Origin: SMBSF63 sp034003545
GTDB taxonomy: Bacteria > Chloroflexota > Anaerolineae > Anaerolineales > Anaerolineaceae
Direction of reading: 5' to 3'
DNA length: 64,000 bases
Assembly (NCBI GenBank): GCA_964447155.1
Contig: CAYURM010000004.1
Span: 104,209 to 168,208 of the forward strand
Positions within the stretch are counted from its first letter, which is position 1; the number at the start of each line of letters is the position of its first letter. The notes under the pieces are model-generated. The model did no database searches and was not told the DNA's origin. It worked only from the letters and a program-made list of their open reading frames with translations. Of this stretch, positions 24,807 to 33,635 are shown piece after piece. The translations under genes were made by a program, and so were the position numbers.

Positions 24807-25748
24807 TTAATTCTTGGGCCCTTGCTGTGGGCCTGATTGTCCTGGCATAGGTGTCTTTGTTCTTTGCAACTTTTGCCCGCCGTTTTGTTGACCTGGCGTA
24901 TCAGGGTTGGCATTTGGGCCGCCGGGAGTCTGTTCTTCCTGATAACCGTTGGCGTCCGGGTTGCCGGAACCTTCGGGCTGGTTCGTGCGCAGGCGGTCAC
25001 GATCTTGCGGTTCCGCTGAGGCAGAAGGGTCGGCATTGGAAGGAAGCGCTCCGCCATTTACCGGTGTTTGATCGATCTGGTGGATCTGTTGCCGGATCAT
25101 GTCACGGGTACGCCGCATTTGGGCGTCTTCGGGTGCGTTGTCCAGCAACCTCTCTTGATTCATTAATGTTTGCCGCATCTGCTGGCGGGTATGCAGCGGG
25201 TCGCCAGTTTGATCGCAGAGCTGGGCAGCACGATTCAGATGTTTTTGTAGTTTTGTGACAAGCAGTTCCGGGACTTCGCCGCCTTCTTCTTTCAACCTTA
25301 GCATTTCATCAATTCGCCGGCCGGCGAATTTAAGCGAAAGATCGATATCTTTCTCTGGAGATACGGCAAGGTCCAACCGGGCATTTTCGCTCCATGTTTT
25401 GATCGGGTAAAGTACATCATCGGGCATGCTCGCCTGGGCAGCGTAAACTGTTCCGGCGCCAGCACCTCCTAATAAAGTTATAAGGATAAGCAGCGCGGAA
25501 ATAACTTGTGTTAACACGGGTGCACCTTCCTTTCTAAACGGGAATATGGTTTGGAATCTCTCCATCCACTTACTGTGACGCCGTTTAGGAACAGAAGTTG
25601 TGCTGTTTTTCAACTTGTGCGCCTCGCCCAGGAATAGATTGCGACCACGCAGTACTGCATTGGCCTCCCGCTCCGGGACGTCATCAAGAATCACAAGCGA
25701 CGCTTGAAGTTTTGCATCTAATCGCGGATCATGATTATTATGGGTCAT
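24807..25748 (-). CDS. DUF5667 single-pass membrane protein, probable partner of the ECF sigma factor
   Basis: A 313-residue protein. The N-terminal 75 residues are cytoplasmic and basic. One membrane segment (VISALLILITLLGGAGAG) lies at about residues 82-99 and is followed by the DUF5667 helical domain (MPDDVLYPIKTWSENARL, LRLKEEGGEVPELL), which is outside the membrane. The last 90 residues are a Pro/Gly/Gln/Asn-rich low-complexity tail. The gene overlaps the sigma factor by 4 bp, and the topology fits an anti-sigma or stress sensor, but no zinc-binding anti-sigma motif is present. The pair is common in Chloroflexota. Confidence 0.78.
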   Translation of the reverse strand: MTHNNHDPRLDAKLQASLVILDDVPEREANAVLRGRNLFLGEAHKLKNSTTSVPKRRHSKWMERFQTIFPFRKEGAPVLTQVISALLILITLLGGAGAGTVYAAQASMPDDVLYPIKTWSENARLDLAVSPEKDIDLSLKFAGRRIDEMLRLKEEGGEVPELLVTKLQKHLNRAAQLCDQTGDPLHTRQQMRQTLMNQERLLDNAPEDAQMRRTRDMIRQQIHQIDQTPVNGGALPSNADPSASAEPQDRDRLRTNQPEGSGNPDANGYQEEQTPGGPNANPDTPGQQNGGQKLQRTKTPMPGQSGPQQGPKN

Positions 25749-26299
25749 TCGTTTTCCTCCTGAGCTGTCAGGTATTTTCTTAATGAAGTTGTTGCGCGGT
25801 TTTGAATGGCTTTGACAGCTCCAGATGATCGTTTTAAACTTGCTGCTACCTCTTTAACACTCCAGCCTTCCAGATACCGCAGAACGATCACCTGACGTTG
25901 TGTTTCAGGCAGCAGGTACAATGCTGCCCGAATGCGTTCCTGGTGCAGGTTATGTTCAACTTCATCCTGGACAGTTTTGCCACTATCGACGGTCATGGCT
26001 TCATCCAGTTCCAGAGGCGGCGGAGGTTGGCGGCGATATTGATCGGTGATCCAGTTGTGCGCAATTCGGTAAAGGTAGGCTTTCAGATGGTCTTTCGGGC
26101 CTTTCCCTTTGTGAAGTACGCGCAGCAACCGGCTAAAGGTCTCCGCAACGCAATCCTCCGCCAAATCCGTGTTTCCCAACAGGCGCATCGCGTAACGAAA
26201 AATACCGGGGCTGAGCTGGTCATATACTTCTGCCAGCGCCCGTTCATCTAATTGATGCACACGGTGAAGAAAATCAGATTCAGATAAATTCATACTCAT
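25745..26299 (-). CDS. ECF-type RNA polymerase sigma factor
   Basis: A 184-residue sigma-70-family protein with region 2 (LYDQLSPGIF-like YDQLSPGIFRYAMRLLGN, then AEDCVAETFSRLLRVL and the promoter-melting segment LKAYLYRIAHNWITDQYRR) and region 4 (LPETQRQVIVLRYLEGWSVK with its helix-turn-helix). Regions 1 and 3 are absent. It is translated just before the DUF5667 protein that probably restrains it. The start codon could be either of two methionines two codons apart (MSMNLSE). Confidence 0.9.
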   Translation of the reverse strand: MSMNLSESDFLHRVHQLDERALAEVYDQLSPGIFRYAMRLLGNTDLAEDCVAETFSRLLRVLHKGKGPKDHLKAYLYRIAHNWITDQYRRQPPPPLELDEAMTVDSGKTVQDEVEHNLHQERIRAALYLLPETQRQVIVLRYLEGWSVKEVAASLKRSSGAVKAIQNRATTSLRKYLTAQEENE

Positions 26300-26456
26300 T
26301 TATTAAGACGCCAAAATATTGAAAAGGATACGGAGCAATGATCAGATCAAGCGGATACAGGAACGGATCGAGCCAACGGTTGAGATGAAATAAAAAAGAA
26401 AACAAAATGCTTTCGTTTGTTTACCAATCCAGCAGGCAGAGATAACCAATTTCCTT

Positions 26457-26468
26457 TATAATTATAAT
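26457..26468 (+). promoter_or_regulatory. probable -10 element(s) of pstS, possibly a leaderless transcript
   Basis: Two consecutive TATAAT hexamers occupy 26457-26462 and 26463-26468, directly in front of the pstS ATG at 26471. With the first used, transcription would start at or next to the ATG. No Shine-Dalgarno is visible and no consensus -35 stands at the right distance, so an activator may be needed. Confidence 0.5.
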
Positions 26469-26470
26469 TG

Positions 26471-27346
26471 ATGAAAAACCGATTGCTATTTTCGCTTGTT
26501 CTATTAGCTGTCTTTGCTGCGTTTACTGCCTGTACAACTGGCAGCAATACTGAGGATACGCCTTCGTTTTCTATTCAAAACAAAGGCTCTGACACGATGG
26601 TTAACCTCGCTTTATATTGGGCGGAGGAGTACCAACAAGAGTATCCGGATGCGCGGATTTCTGTTACAGGCGGGGGAAGCGGCACTGGTATCACGGCTAT
26701 GATCAGCAATACAGTCGATATCGCCAATGCTTCGCGGGCAATCAAGCCGGAAGAACGGGAACAGGCACTCGTCAATGGCGTTGAGCCGGTTGAGCATGTG
26801 GTTGCCCGTGATGCGATTGCTGTCATTGTCAATCCTGAAAATCCCGTTCGGCAGCTGACCTTACAACAAGTATCTGATATTTACGCCGGCAAGTTCGAAA
26901 ACTGGAAAGAACTGGGCGGGGATGACCGTCCAATCGTGCGGCTTTCGCGTGAGACCAATTCGGGAACGCATGTTTATTTTCTGGAATCTGTGATTCGTTT
27001 GGGGAATAAAGACAACAAAACGTTGTTTTCGAGGAATACACTGCTGCTGCCTTCTTCAGAAGGGATCATCGCCGAAGTGCGCGATAACCCGAATGCAATT
27101 GGGTATGATGGCCTGGGATATGTCACCCCTGATGTTAGGGTAGTTGCGATTTCACAAGGTGCAGCGAATGACTATATAATGCCTTCCGTGAAAACCGTAA
27201 ATGAAAATCTTTACCCTATCGCCCGCGACTTGTATATGTATACAAATGGAGAGCCGCAGGGACTCATCGCAGAATATCTGAATTGGATCCATTCACCCGC
27301 CGGGCAACAAATTGTTGAAGAATTGGGGTTTGTTCCCGTTGATTAA
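26471..27346 (+). CDS. pstS: phosphate ABC transporter substrate-binding lipoprotein
   Basis: A 291-residue lipoprotein with the lipobox AFTAC near residue 20. The mature part shows the PBP-like phosphate fold: KGSDTMVNLA, the TGGGSGTGI phosphate loop, IANASRAIK and the SRETNSGTHVYFLE segment that closes the site. It captures phosphate outside the cell for PstCA-B. The ATG at 26471 is taken; a TTG one codon upstream is possible. It heads pstSCAB, and no phoU or two-component pair follows. Confidence 0.93.
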   Translation: MKNRLLFSLVLLAVFAAFTACTTGSNTEDTPSFSIQNKGSDTMVNLALYWAEEYQQEYPDARISVTGGGSGTGITAMISNTVDIANASRAIKPEEREQALVNGVEPVEHVVARDAIAVIVNPENPVRQLTLQQVSDIYAGKFENWKELGGDDRPIVRLSRETNSGTHVYFLESVIRLGNKDNKTLFSRNTLLLPSSEGIIAEVRDNPNAIGYDGLGYVTPDVRVVAISQGAANDYIMPSVKTVNENLYPIARDLYMYTNGEPQGLIAEYLNWIHSPAGQQIVEELGFVPVD

Positions 27347-27361
27347 CCCTCAGGATACCTG

Positions 27362-28261
27362 ATGAGTGCAAATAAACTGAAGTTTTCTGAAAAAATAATC
27401 ACCCGGGGAATACAATTTTCCGGTTTATCTTCCATCGTGTTTGTATTGATGATCTTATATTTCCTGGTTGCCCAGGGATTGCCGGTATTGTCTGAAGTTC
27501 CTTTGAGGGATTTATTCAGCACCCGTTGGTATCCTATTGAAGGGTACTATGGCATTTTACCGTTGATTCTGGGGTCGTTGGTCGTAACGGTGGGCGCTTC
27601 GCTGGTGGCCGTTCCCATGGGTGTACTTACTGCGATCTATATCGCAGAGATTGCGCCGGGTTGGGCAAAAGAGATCCTCAAACCCCTGGTTGAGCTGCTT
27701 GCCGGACTACCCAGTGTGGTGTTGGGTTTCCTCGGTATTCTGATCTTATCGCCATTTTTGCGGGATACGCTGCACCTCCCCACTGGTCTGACTGCCCTAA
27801 CAGGAGCGCTGCTGTTAGGCATGATTGCGGTCCCAACGATCGTCTCGATTTCTGAAGATGCATTAAATAACGTGCCGGAAACGTACCGCACGGGTTCGCT
27901 CGCATTGGGGGTGACACGCTGGCAAACGATTTGGGGTGTTACGGTCCCTGCTGCCCGCTCCGGCATATTAACGGCCATCATGCTCGGTGTAGGCCGGACG
28001 ATTGGGGAGACCATGACGGTGATGATGGTGACGGGCAATGCGCCGGTTATGCCTGATTCTTTTCGGGTATTATTCATGCCTATCCGCACGATGACAGCGA
28101 CGATTGCCTCAGAAATGGGGGAGGTTGCAGCGGGAAGCCTGCATTACAGTATGTTGTTTTTTATTGCAGTTGTATTATTTTTGTTCACCCTGGCTGTAAA
28201 TATCGCGGCATCAAAGATCAGCTCCAGGCAGTTGAAACGATCCGAACGAATCTTATCGTGA
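27362..28261 (+). CDS. pstC: phosphate ABC transporter permease PstC
   Basis: A 299-residue integral membrane protein with about six hydrophobic segments. The permease coupling motif for PstB is in EDALNNVPETYRTGSLALG and TIWGVTVPAARSGI, and the family segments LAGLPSVVLGFLG and GRTIGETMTVMMVTGN are clear. It starts 15 bp after pstS and 7 bp before pstA. Confidence 0.94.
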   Translation: MSANKLKFSEKIITRGIQFSGLSSIVFVLMILYFLVAQGLPVLSEVPLRDLFSTRWYPIEGYYGILPLILGSLVVTVGASLVAVPMGVLTAIYIAEIAPGWAKEILKPLVELLAGLPSVVLGFLGILILSPFLRDTLHLPTGLTALTGALLLGMIAVPTIVSISEDALNNVPETYRTGSLALGVTRWQTIWGVTVPAARSGILTAIMLGVGRTIGETMTVMMVTGNAPVMPDSFRVLFMPIRTMTATIASEMGEVAAGSLHYSMLFFIAVVLFLFTLAVNIAASKISSRQLKRSERILS

Positions 28262-28268
28262 GGGCGCT

Positions 28269-29141
28269 GTGAAAAATAATCATCGATACTTGTTCCTCAA
28301 CCCGAAAATAACGGAAAAAATTGGCACGGTAGCATTGACAGCCGTGGCGTTTTTAACCGTAGCGCCGATCATTGCCATCGTAATTTATATCATTTACCTC
28401 GGTGCACCGGCGATCACCTGGGAGTTTTTGACGGCAATGCCCAGGGATGGGATGCGCGCGGGGGGAATCTGGCCGGCCATTGTCGGTACTTTTTACTTGA
28501 CAATGGGGACAGCTATCTTTTCAGTGCCTTTGGGTGTAGCTGCCGCAATTTATCTTTCGGAATACGCAAAAGACAATCCGTTGACCAGGAATATTCGTTT
28601 GGCAATTATCAATCTGGCTGGAATTCCCTCAGTTGTGTATGGGTTGTTTGGCCTGGGGCTGTTTGTTGTATTTCTTAATTTTGGTACAAGCATCCTTTCC
28701 GCGTCATTGACGCTTTCTATTATGACTCTCCCGGTTATCATCACCACCACAGAAGAGGCTTTACGTGCTGTTCCCCAATCTTTTCGTGTGGTCAGCACCT
28801 CGTTAGGAGCAACCAAGTGGCAAACTATCCGCCGGGTGATTTTGCCTCAAGCGCTGCCAGGTATCTTGACGGGCGTTGTTTTGGGACTGGAACGGGCGGC
28901 GGGAGAGACGGCTCCGATCTTGTTCACGGGTGCCGCGTTTTTCCTGCCGCGGCTGCCAAACTCGCCGCTGGATGCTACGATGGCATTGCCGTATCACTTG
29001 TTTGTGATTTCTACCCAGGTACCCGGTATGCCGATTAAAATACAATATGGCACTGTGCTGGTATTAATGATGTTTGTTTTGATCATGAATTTGATCGTGA
29101 CGCTAATCCGCTCCCGCGCACGCGCTCGCAGGCAATGGTAA
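28269..29141 (+). CDS. pstA: phosphate ABC transporter permease PstA
   Basis: A 290-residue permease paired with PstC. It has LAGIPSVVYGLFGLGLFV, the coupling loop TTEEALRAVPQSFRVVSTSL followed by GATKWQTIRRVILPQALPGI, and GLERAAGETAPILFTGAA. The start at 28269 is read from GTG within GAGGGCGCTGTGAAAAAT. Its stop overlaps the pstB start (TAATG). Confidence 0.94.
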   Translation: MKNNHRYLFLNPKITEKIGTVALTAVAFLTVAPIIAIVIYIIYLGAPAITWEFLTAMPRDGMRAGGIWPAIVGTFYLTMGTAIFSVPLGVAAAIYLSEYAKDNPLTRNIRLAIINLAGIPSVVYGLFGLGLFVVFLNFGTSILSASLTLSIMTLPVIITTTEEALRAVPQSFRVVSTSLGATKWQTIRRVILPQALPGILTGVVLGLERAAGETAPILFTGAAFFLPRLPNSPLDATMALPYHLFVISTQVPGMPIKIQYGTVLVLMMFVLIMNLIVTLIRSRARARRQW

Positions 29142-29899
29142 TGAAAGACAAGATCATCGTCGAAAATCTGGGCTTAAAATATACTGATGGCACGGAATCC
29201 CTCTTTGGTGTCAATTTACGCATTCAGGCCAACAGGATTACAGCCTTGATTGGCCCTGCTGGCGGGGGAAAGTCAACATTTTTGCGGGCTTTGAATCGTT
29301 TAAACGACCTGGCCGATGTCGCTGAAACTTCCGGGAAAGTGTTGATTGATGGTGTGAATGTACTTGACCCTGATCTCGATGTGATTGCCTTGCGCCGGAA
29401 AGTAGGCATTGTCTTTTCGCGCCCCTTGCCGCTGCCTTTAACCATTTACAAAAATGTAGCCTATGGTCTTGAAGTGGCCGGTGAAAAAAAACGGGCCGTA
29501 CTGGACGAAGCCGTAGAACGCGCTTTGCGCCTGGCCCAGTTGTGGGATGAGGTCAATGACCGGTTAAATGATCCGGCTGTGGCTTTATCGGGCGGGCAAC
29601 AGCAGCGTTTATGCCTCGCCCGAACGCTGGCATTGAAACCGGAAATCATTTTACTGGATGAACCGACTTCTGCGCTTGATCCGATTGCCACATTGAAAAT
29701 TGAAGATTCGCTGGATATGTTGAAAGAAGAGTACACCATCATCATTGCACCCCATAACACCCAGCAGGCCGCCCGCGTGGCAGACAGGGTCGCTTTCTTT
29801 TTACAGGGGCAGGTTATTGAATATGACACCACTGCCAATATCTACACCCGTCCAAAAGATTCCCGCACCCAGGATTACATTACCGGGAAGTTTGGCTAA
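29141..29899 (+). CDS. pstB: phosphate ABC transporter ATPase PstB
   Basis: A 252-residue ABC ATPase. Walker A is GPAGGGKST, where most PstB proteins have GPSGCGKST; the signature LSGGQQQRLCLART, Walker B IILLDEPTSALD and the switch histidine (IIAPHNT, where many have VTHN) are present. The start at 29141 is preferred because AGG is 8 bp upstream; 29135 would add Met-Val. It converges on the sugar dehydrogenase gene with 18 bp between stops and no clear terminator. Confidence 0.92.
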   Translation: MKDKIIVENLGLKYTDGTESLFGVNLRIQANRITALIGPAGGGKSTFLRALNRLNDLADVAETSGKVLIDGVNVLDPDLDVIALRRKVGIVFSRPLPLPLTIYKNVAYGLEVAGEKKRAVLDEAVERALRLAQLWDEVNDRLNDPAVALSGGQQQRLCLARTLALKPEIILLDEPTSALDPIATLKIEDSLDMLKEEYTIIIAPHNTQQAARVADRVAFFLQGQVIEYDTTANIYTRPKDSRTQDYITGKFG

Positions 29900-29917
29900 A
29901 TAATTTCTCTCGATATG

Positions 29918-31192
29918 TTACTTCCGCTCCAGGCGATAAATCACACCTTGCTGGTAATCGCCAAAATAGAGTTCGCCGTTTTCATCTTCACCAAATGTAC
30001 TGATATAAGCCCCTGTCTGAAATATTTCTTCAACTTCCCCGCAGCAAGGCAACATGCCCCAGATACGCCCGGAAATGAAGTCCCCAAAGATGTACATTCC
30101 GTAAAATGCCGGTAAAGCCTGACCACGATATACATAACCGCCGGTAATCGATTTGCCCTGCGCATGATCGTATTCATACACGGGGTCAACAAACGTACCA
30201 TTTTCCGGGGGCGTGCCGCGGTAAGAGTGACTTCCTTCCAGAAAATTCCATCCAAAATTAACTCCGCCTGGAGAGCCAGCCGGCAGATAGTTAATTTCTT
30301 CCCAGGCATCCTGACCAACATCAGCAATATAAAGATCGCCGGTGAGAGAGTCAAAGGAAAACTTCCACGGGTTCCGTAATCCCCACGCCCAGATTTCTGG
30401 CTGACCACCATTCTGGATAAACGGATTATCCTCCGGGATTGTGTACCCGGTGGAATCAGAGACGTCAATTCGCAAAATTGTGCCCAGCAGCGTGTTGGGG
30501 TTCTGTCCATTATTGTCAGGATCACCCCGTCCGCCGCCGTCTCCCAGTCCGATATAGAGATAGCCGTCTGGACCAAACTGCAATTTCCCGCCGTTATGAT
30601 TACTGTAAGGCTGTTCGATCTGCAAAAGCATCTCTTCACTGGATCGTTCTGCGATATCGCTGTCTGGGGAGGCCCGAAAACGTGAAATTACTGACGCGCC
30701 GCTGCGGTTGGTGTAATTGACATAAAAGACCTGACTGCTGTGAAAATCTGGCGGGAAGGCCAGCCCCAATAAACCTTGCTCGCTTTGATTGCTGTTCAAC
30801 TGGCTAATGGCGTCACTTAGATCTAAAAATGGACGCGGCAGCAATTCATTCTGTTGGACGATTTGAATCTTCCCGGTTTGCTCAACCACAAATAGCCGCC
30901 CTGTGCCGTCTTTGGAAGAAACGATGTCAAGTGGCCGGTCAAGCCCATTAACTACCGGCTGCCAGCTAAAATCTGCCAGATTGGGAAACGTATCGACATC
31001 AGCCTGTCCGGAGATTTCAGGAGTAACGAAACTGGTGGCAGCAATTGGCCGATCAGTTTCTGTCGCTGATGCGCTGAAGGTTGATGTCAGGGACGCCGGT
31101 TCGGTAGCGGGCATAGCAGAAGGAGTTGTTTGGCACGCGGTCAGTACCAGCATGGCAATCCCCAGGCTTAAGCTAAAAAGGGTGGCTCTCAT
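29918..31192 (-). CDS. PQQ-dependent sugar dehydrogenase-like lipoprotein (glucose/sorbosone dehydrogenase family)
   Basis: A 424-residue lipoprotein (MRATLFSLSLGIAMLVLTAC gives signal and lipobox) with a six-bladed beta-propeller of the soluble glucose dehydrogenase type: GRLFVVEQTGKI, EQGLLGLAFPPDF, NHNGGKLQFGPDGYLYIGLG, the RNPWKFSFDSLTGDLYIADV blade and SITGGYVYRG. The NHNGG histidine and the GDGGGRGDP loop are those that contact PQQ or calcium in characterised members. Start 31192 has AAGGAG 7 bp upstream. No PQQ biosynthesis genes are in view, so cofactor use is uncertain. Confidence 0.85.
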   Translation of the reverse strand: MRATLFSLSLGIAMLVLTACQTTPSAMPATEPASLTSTFSASATETDRPIAATSFVTPEISGQADVDTFPNLADFSWQPVVNGLDRPLDIVSSKDGTGRLFVVEQTGKIQIVQQNELLPRPFLDLSDAISQLNSNQSEQGLLGLAFPPDFHSSQVFYVNYTNRSGASVISRFRASPDSDIAERSSEEMLLQIEQPYSNHNGGKLQFGPDGYLYIGLGDGGGRGDPDNNGQNPNTLLGTILRIDVSDSTGYTIPEDNPFIQNGGQPEIWAWGLRNPWKFSFDSLTGDLYIADVGQDAWEEINYLPAGSPGGVNFGWNFLEGSHSYRGTPPENGTFVDPVYEYDHAQGKSITGGYVYRGQALPAFYGMYIFGDFISGRIWGMLPCCGEVEEIFQTGAYISTFGEDENGELYFGDYQQGVIYRLERK

Positions 31193-31363
31193 CAGTTTTC
31201 TCCTTATCATTAAAACGTGTTCTTTCAAGTTGAACTGGCGGCATACTGCATGTCTTTAATATAGACGTTTTTCCTCGGGGAGAACTTACTTTCACTTACC
31301 GCATCGTGATGAGGCTGTTGACTGACAAACAAAAGCTGTACCATTATAAAATGGCATAATTTA

Positions 31364-31393
31364 TTGATTCCTCGCAAAACATCCTGTTATATA
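31364..31393 (+). promoter_or_regulatory. possible promoter for the SMP-30 gene
   Basis: TTGATT (31364-31369) and, 18 bp on, TATATA (31388-31393), overlapping TATAAT at 31390-31395, lie about 55 bp upstream of the SMP-30 start. The AT-rich context makes this only a moderate call. Confidence 0.4.
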
Positions 31394-31449
31394 ATTATCC
31401 TAGCATTGTCATTACAAATTCACCAAATACGACAAAGAAAGGCTGATTT

Positions 31450-32313
31450 ATGAAAGCTAACCATATTCTTGCATCACAGAGCGCGCTGGGGGAGGGGCCT
31501 TTATGGAGCACGAAGGAACAGGCGCTTTATTGGGTGGATATTGAGGGGAAAACAATTAATCGCTACCGGCCGTCAAACGCACAGCACGAATCATTCCCCG
31601 TGGACGCAAAGGTTGGCGTAATTGCTTTTCGGAAGGGGGGAGACTTCATTGCTGCCGGCAGCATGGGATTCGTGTTCTGGACCATCGGCAGTCCAAAACT
31701 CGACCTGATTTTTGATCCAGAAGAGAATAATGCTCAGTCTCGTTTCAACGATGGCAAAGTGGATCGTGCTGGTCGATTTTGGGCCGGCACAATGACTCCT
31801 GAAGGCGCGGTGAGCGCTTTGTACCGGGTGAATGCAGGCCTGAATATTCAAAAAATGGAATCCGGGATCACCATCTCCAATGGCATTGGCTGGAGCCCTG
31901 ATAATCAGATCATGTATTATGCGGATTCGTCGCGCTATGTGATCTATGCCTATGACTTTGACCTCAATATCGGTTCTATTAAAAACAGGCGCGACTGGAT
32001 CAAATTTTCACCTGAATATGGTATTCCTGATGGCCTGACTGTGGATAGCGAAGGATATGTGTGGTGCGCTTTTTATTCCGGGGCAAAGGTCACGCGATTC
32101 AATCCCCAAGGAAAGATGGACATAGAAATTTCTTTGCCTGTTTCGCAGCCAACGTCATGTGCTTTTGGCGGGAAAGACCTCACTGATTTATATATAACTT
32201 CCTCATGGCTCGGATTAACGGAAGAAGAGCGAGCAGCGCAGCCGCTTGCTGGTGACATCTTCATGGTAAAGACCGATGTGCCTGGCCTGCCAGAACCGGA
32301 ATTTGAGGGATAA
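31450..32313 (+). CDS. SMP-30/gluconolactonase family protein
   Basis: A 287-residue six-bladed propeller of the regucalcin/gluconolactonase family. Likely metal ligands are the glutamate in LGEGPLWSTKE, the asparagine in FNDGKVDRAGRFWAGTM, the asparagine in SNGIGWSPDN and the aspartate in GIPDGLTVDSEGYVW. Such enzymes hydrolyse aldonolactones; the neighbouring sugar dehydrogenase-like gene, read divergently from 257 bp away, could make such lactones, though one protein is exported and the other has no signal peptide. Confidence 0.9.
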   Translation: MKANHILASQSALGEGPLWSTKEQALYWVDIEGKTINRYRPSNAQHESFPVDAKVGVIAFRKGGDFIAAGSMGFVFWTIGSPKLDLIFDPEENNAQSRFNDGKVDRAGRFWAGTMTPEGAVSALYRVNAGLNIQKMESGITISNGIGWSPDNQIMYYADSSRYVIYAYDFDLNIGSIKNRRDWIKFSPEYGIPDGLTVDSEGYVWCAFYSGAKVTRFNPQGKMDIEISLPVSQPTSCAFGGKDLTDLYITSSWLGLTEEERAAQPLAGDIFMVKTDVPGLPEPEFEG

Positions 32314-32382
32314 GTATAGACCGCCTTCGTTGCCCTCATTACCGAATATAGCTGTTGATAATGTTAGTTATCACCAGCTATA

Positions 32383-32391
32383 TGGTATACT
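32383..32391 (+). promoter_or_regulatory. extended -10 promoter of the recombinase gene
   Basis: TGGTATACT (32383-32391) is an extended -10 element, the same nine bases as in front of the DEAD-box gene at 40281. The start of transcription would be near 32398. A GATAA-6-TTATC dyad lies just upstream at 32356-32371. Confidence 0.5.
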
Positions 32392-32473
32392 ATTTCCAGC
32401 ACCTGAAAAATAGCAGGAAAATGCCGCTCCCCTGTCGCTCTTGTGCGGCAGAATTATACGAATTAGTAGAGAT

Positions 32474-33511
32474 ATGGATTCCATGGATACACTAAACGCC
32501 TCCGTCCCTTCTCCCAAAAGCATCTCACACGCAATGGCAGCTTATCTGGATATGGTCAGGATAACCCGCAGTAAGCGTACCTATTTATCCTACAAGAACG
32601 GCCTGAATCGTTTTACCGAACTTTTGGAGGAGCGAAATCTTGACCCTGATAAATCGCCGGTAGCCACCCTGCCCGAGCTAGCGATCGGCTGGTTCGCAGA
32701 ATGGCTCAGCGACGCATATTCGCCTGCTACCACTCATCTGTATCTAACCGCCGTTAAAAATCTATACGAATATATTTTAGCGGAAGACCTGGCCCAGCCC
32801 AACCTGGTGCGCGTACAACAGCTGATCCGCCAGCGTTCACGGCGCTCAGGACAGCGGTTACCGCAATTTCCAGTCGATGACATCGAAACTGTGCTTCAGA
32901 AATGTGAAGGACTAAAAAACGCACCCGCCAGGGATAGCAATGCCCATCTGCGCAACTTGCGAGATCGCGCCTTTCTGCTCACGCTGGCGGATACCGGGCT
33001 GCGTGTGCATGAAGCCGTCGCACTGCGGCGCGGAGACCTGGATTGGCAGGAATTTCAGGCGATCATCATCGGAAAAGGCGACAAACAGGCTGTGGTTCGA
33101 TTCTCACAGCGGTCAATTTCGGCTCTCAAAGATTACTTGAACGCCAGGGCTGCCCGTGACGGGAATACCGGACGCCCCCTCCCCTCTTTACCCCTTTTTG
33201 CAAGGCATGACATTGGAGCCGGTAAAGTGACCAAACCCATTCACACCAACACAGGCCGTGATATTGTCCAGCGCCGTGTGATTGAATTCCTGGGCGAAAA
33301 GGCTGCCGGCACCATCACCCCCCACTCTTTCCGGCACTACTTTGTCACGCGTGTGCTGCAATCTTCTGGAAATCTCAAACTGGCACAGCGCCTTGCGCGG
33401 CATACCAGCATCACTGTAACGCAAAGATATGCGCATTTGTCAGACAACGAGCTGGATCAGGGCTATTGGCAGGCGATAGAAGAAGAGAATTCAGGCGACA
33501 GAGATCTATAA
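32474..33511 (+). CDS. tyrosine recombinase, XerC/XerD-like
   Basis: A 345-residue integrase. Residues 10-115 are the SAM-like core-binding domain (SHAMAAYLDMVRITRSKRTY). The catalytic part shows the first arginine in ADTGLRVHEAVALRRGDL, the lysine strand IIGKGDKQAVV, the HSFRHYFVTRVLQ box (His-x2-Arg) and the LARHTSITVTQRYAHL region with the nucleophilic tyrosine. There is no attachment site or cargo around it, so chromosome dimer resolution or a small inversion system is more likely than a prophage integrase. The start could also be the Met at 32483. Confidence 0.88.
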   Translation: MDSMDTLNASVPSPKSISHAMAAYLDMVRITRSKRTYLSYKNGLNRFTELLEERNLDPDKSPVATLPELAIGWFAEWLSDAYSPATTHLYLTAVKNLYEYILAEDLAQPNLVRVQQLIRQRSRRSGQRLPQFPVDDIETVLQKCEGLKNAPARDSNAHLRNLRDRAFLLTLADTGLRVHEAVALRRGDLDWQEFQAIIIGKGDKQAVVRFSQRSISALKDYLNARAARDGNTGRPLPSLPLFARHDIGAGKVTKPIHTNTGRDIVQRRVIEFLGEKAAGTITPHSFRHYFVTRVLQSSGNLKLAQRLARHTSITVTQRYAHLSDNELDQGYWQAIEEENSGDRDL

Positions 33512-33635
33512 TTTATGTCTGCCAAATCGGGACGATTGACGGTGATGAAGTAGTATTTTTTCAATTGATCCACGCCTGCTCCCCTGCGCAAGCCGATATC
33601 CCCCCCTGCTCCGGCTAAATGGATGTGTTGTTATT

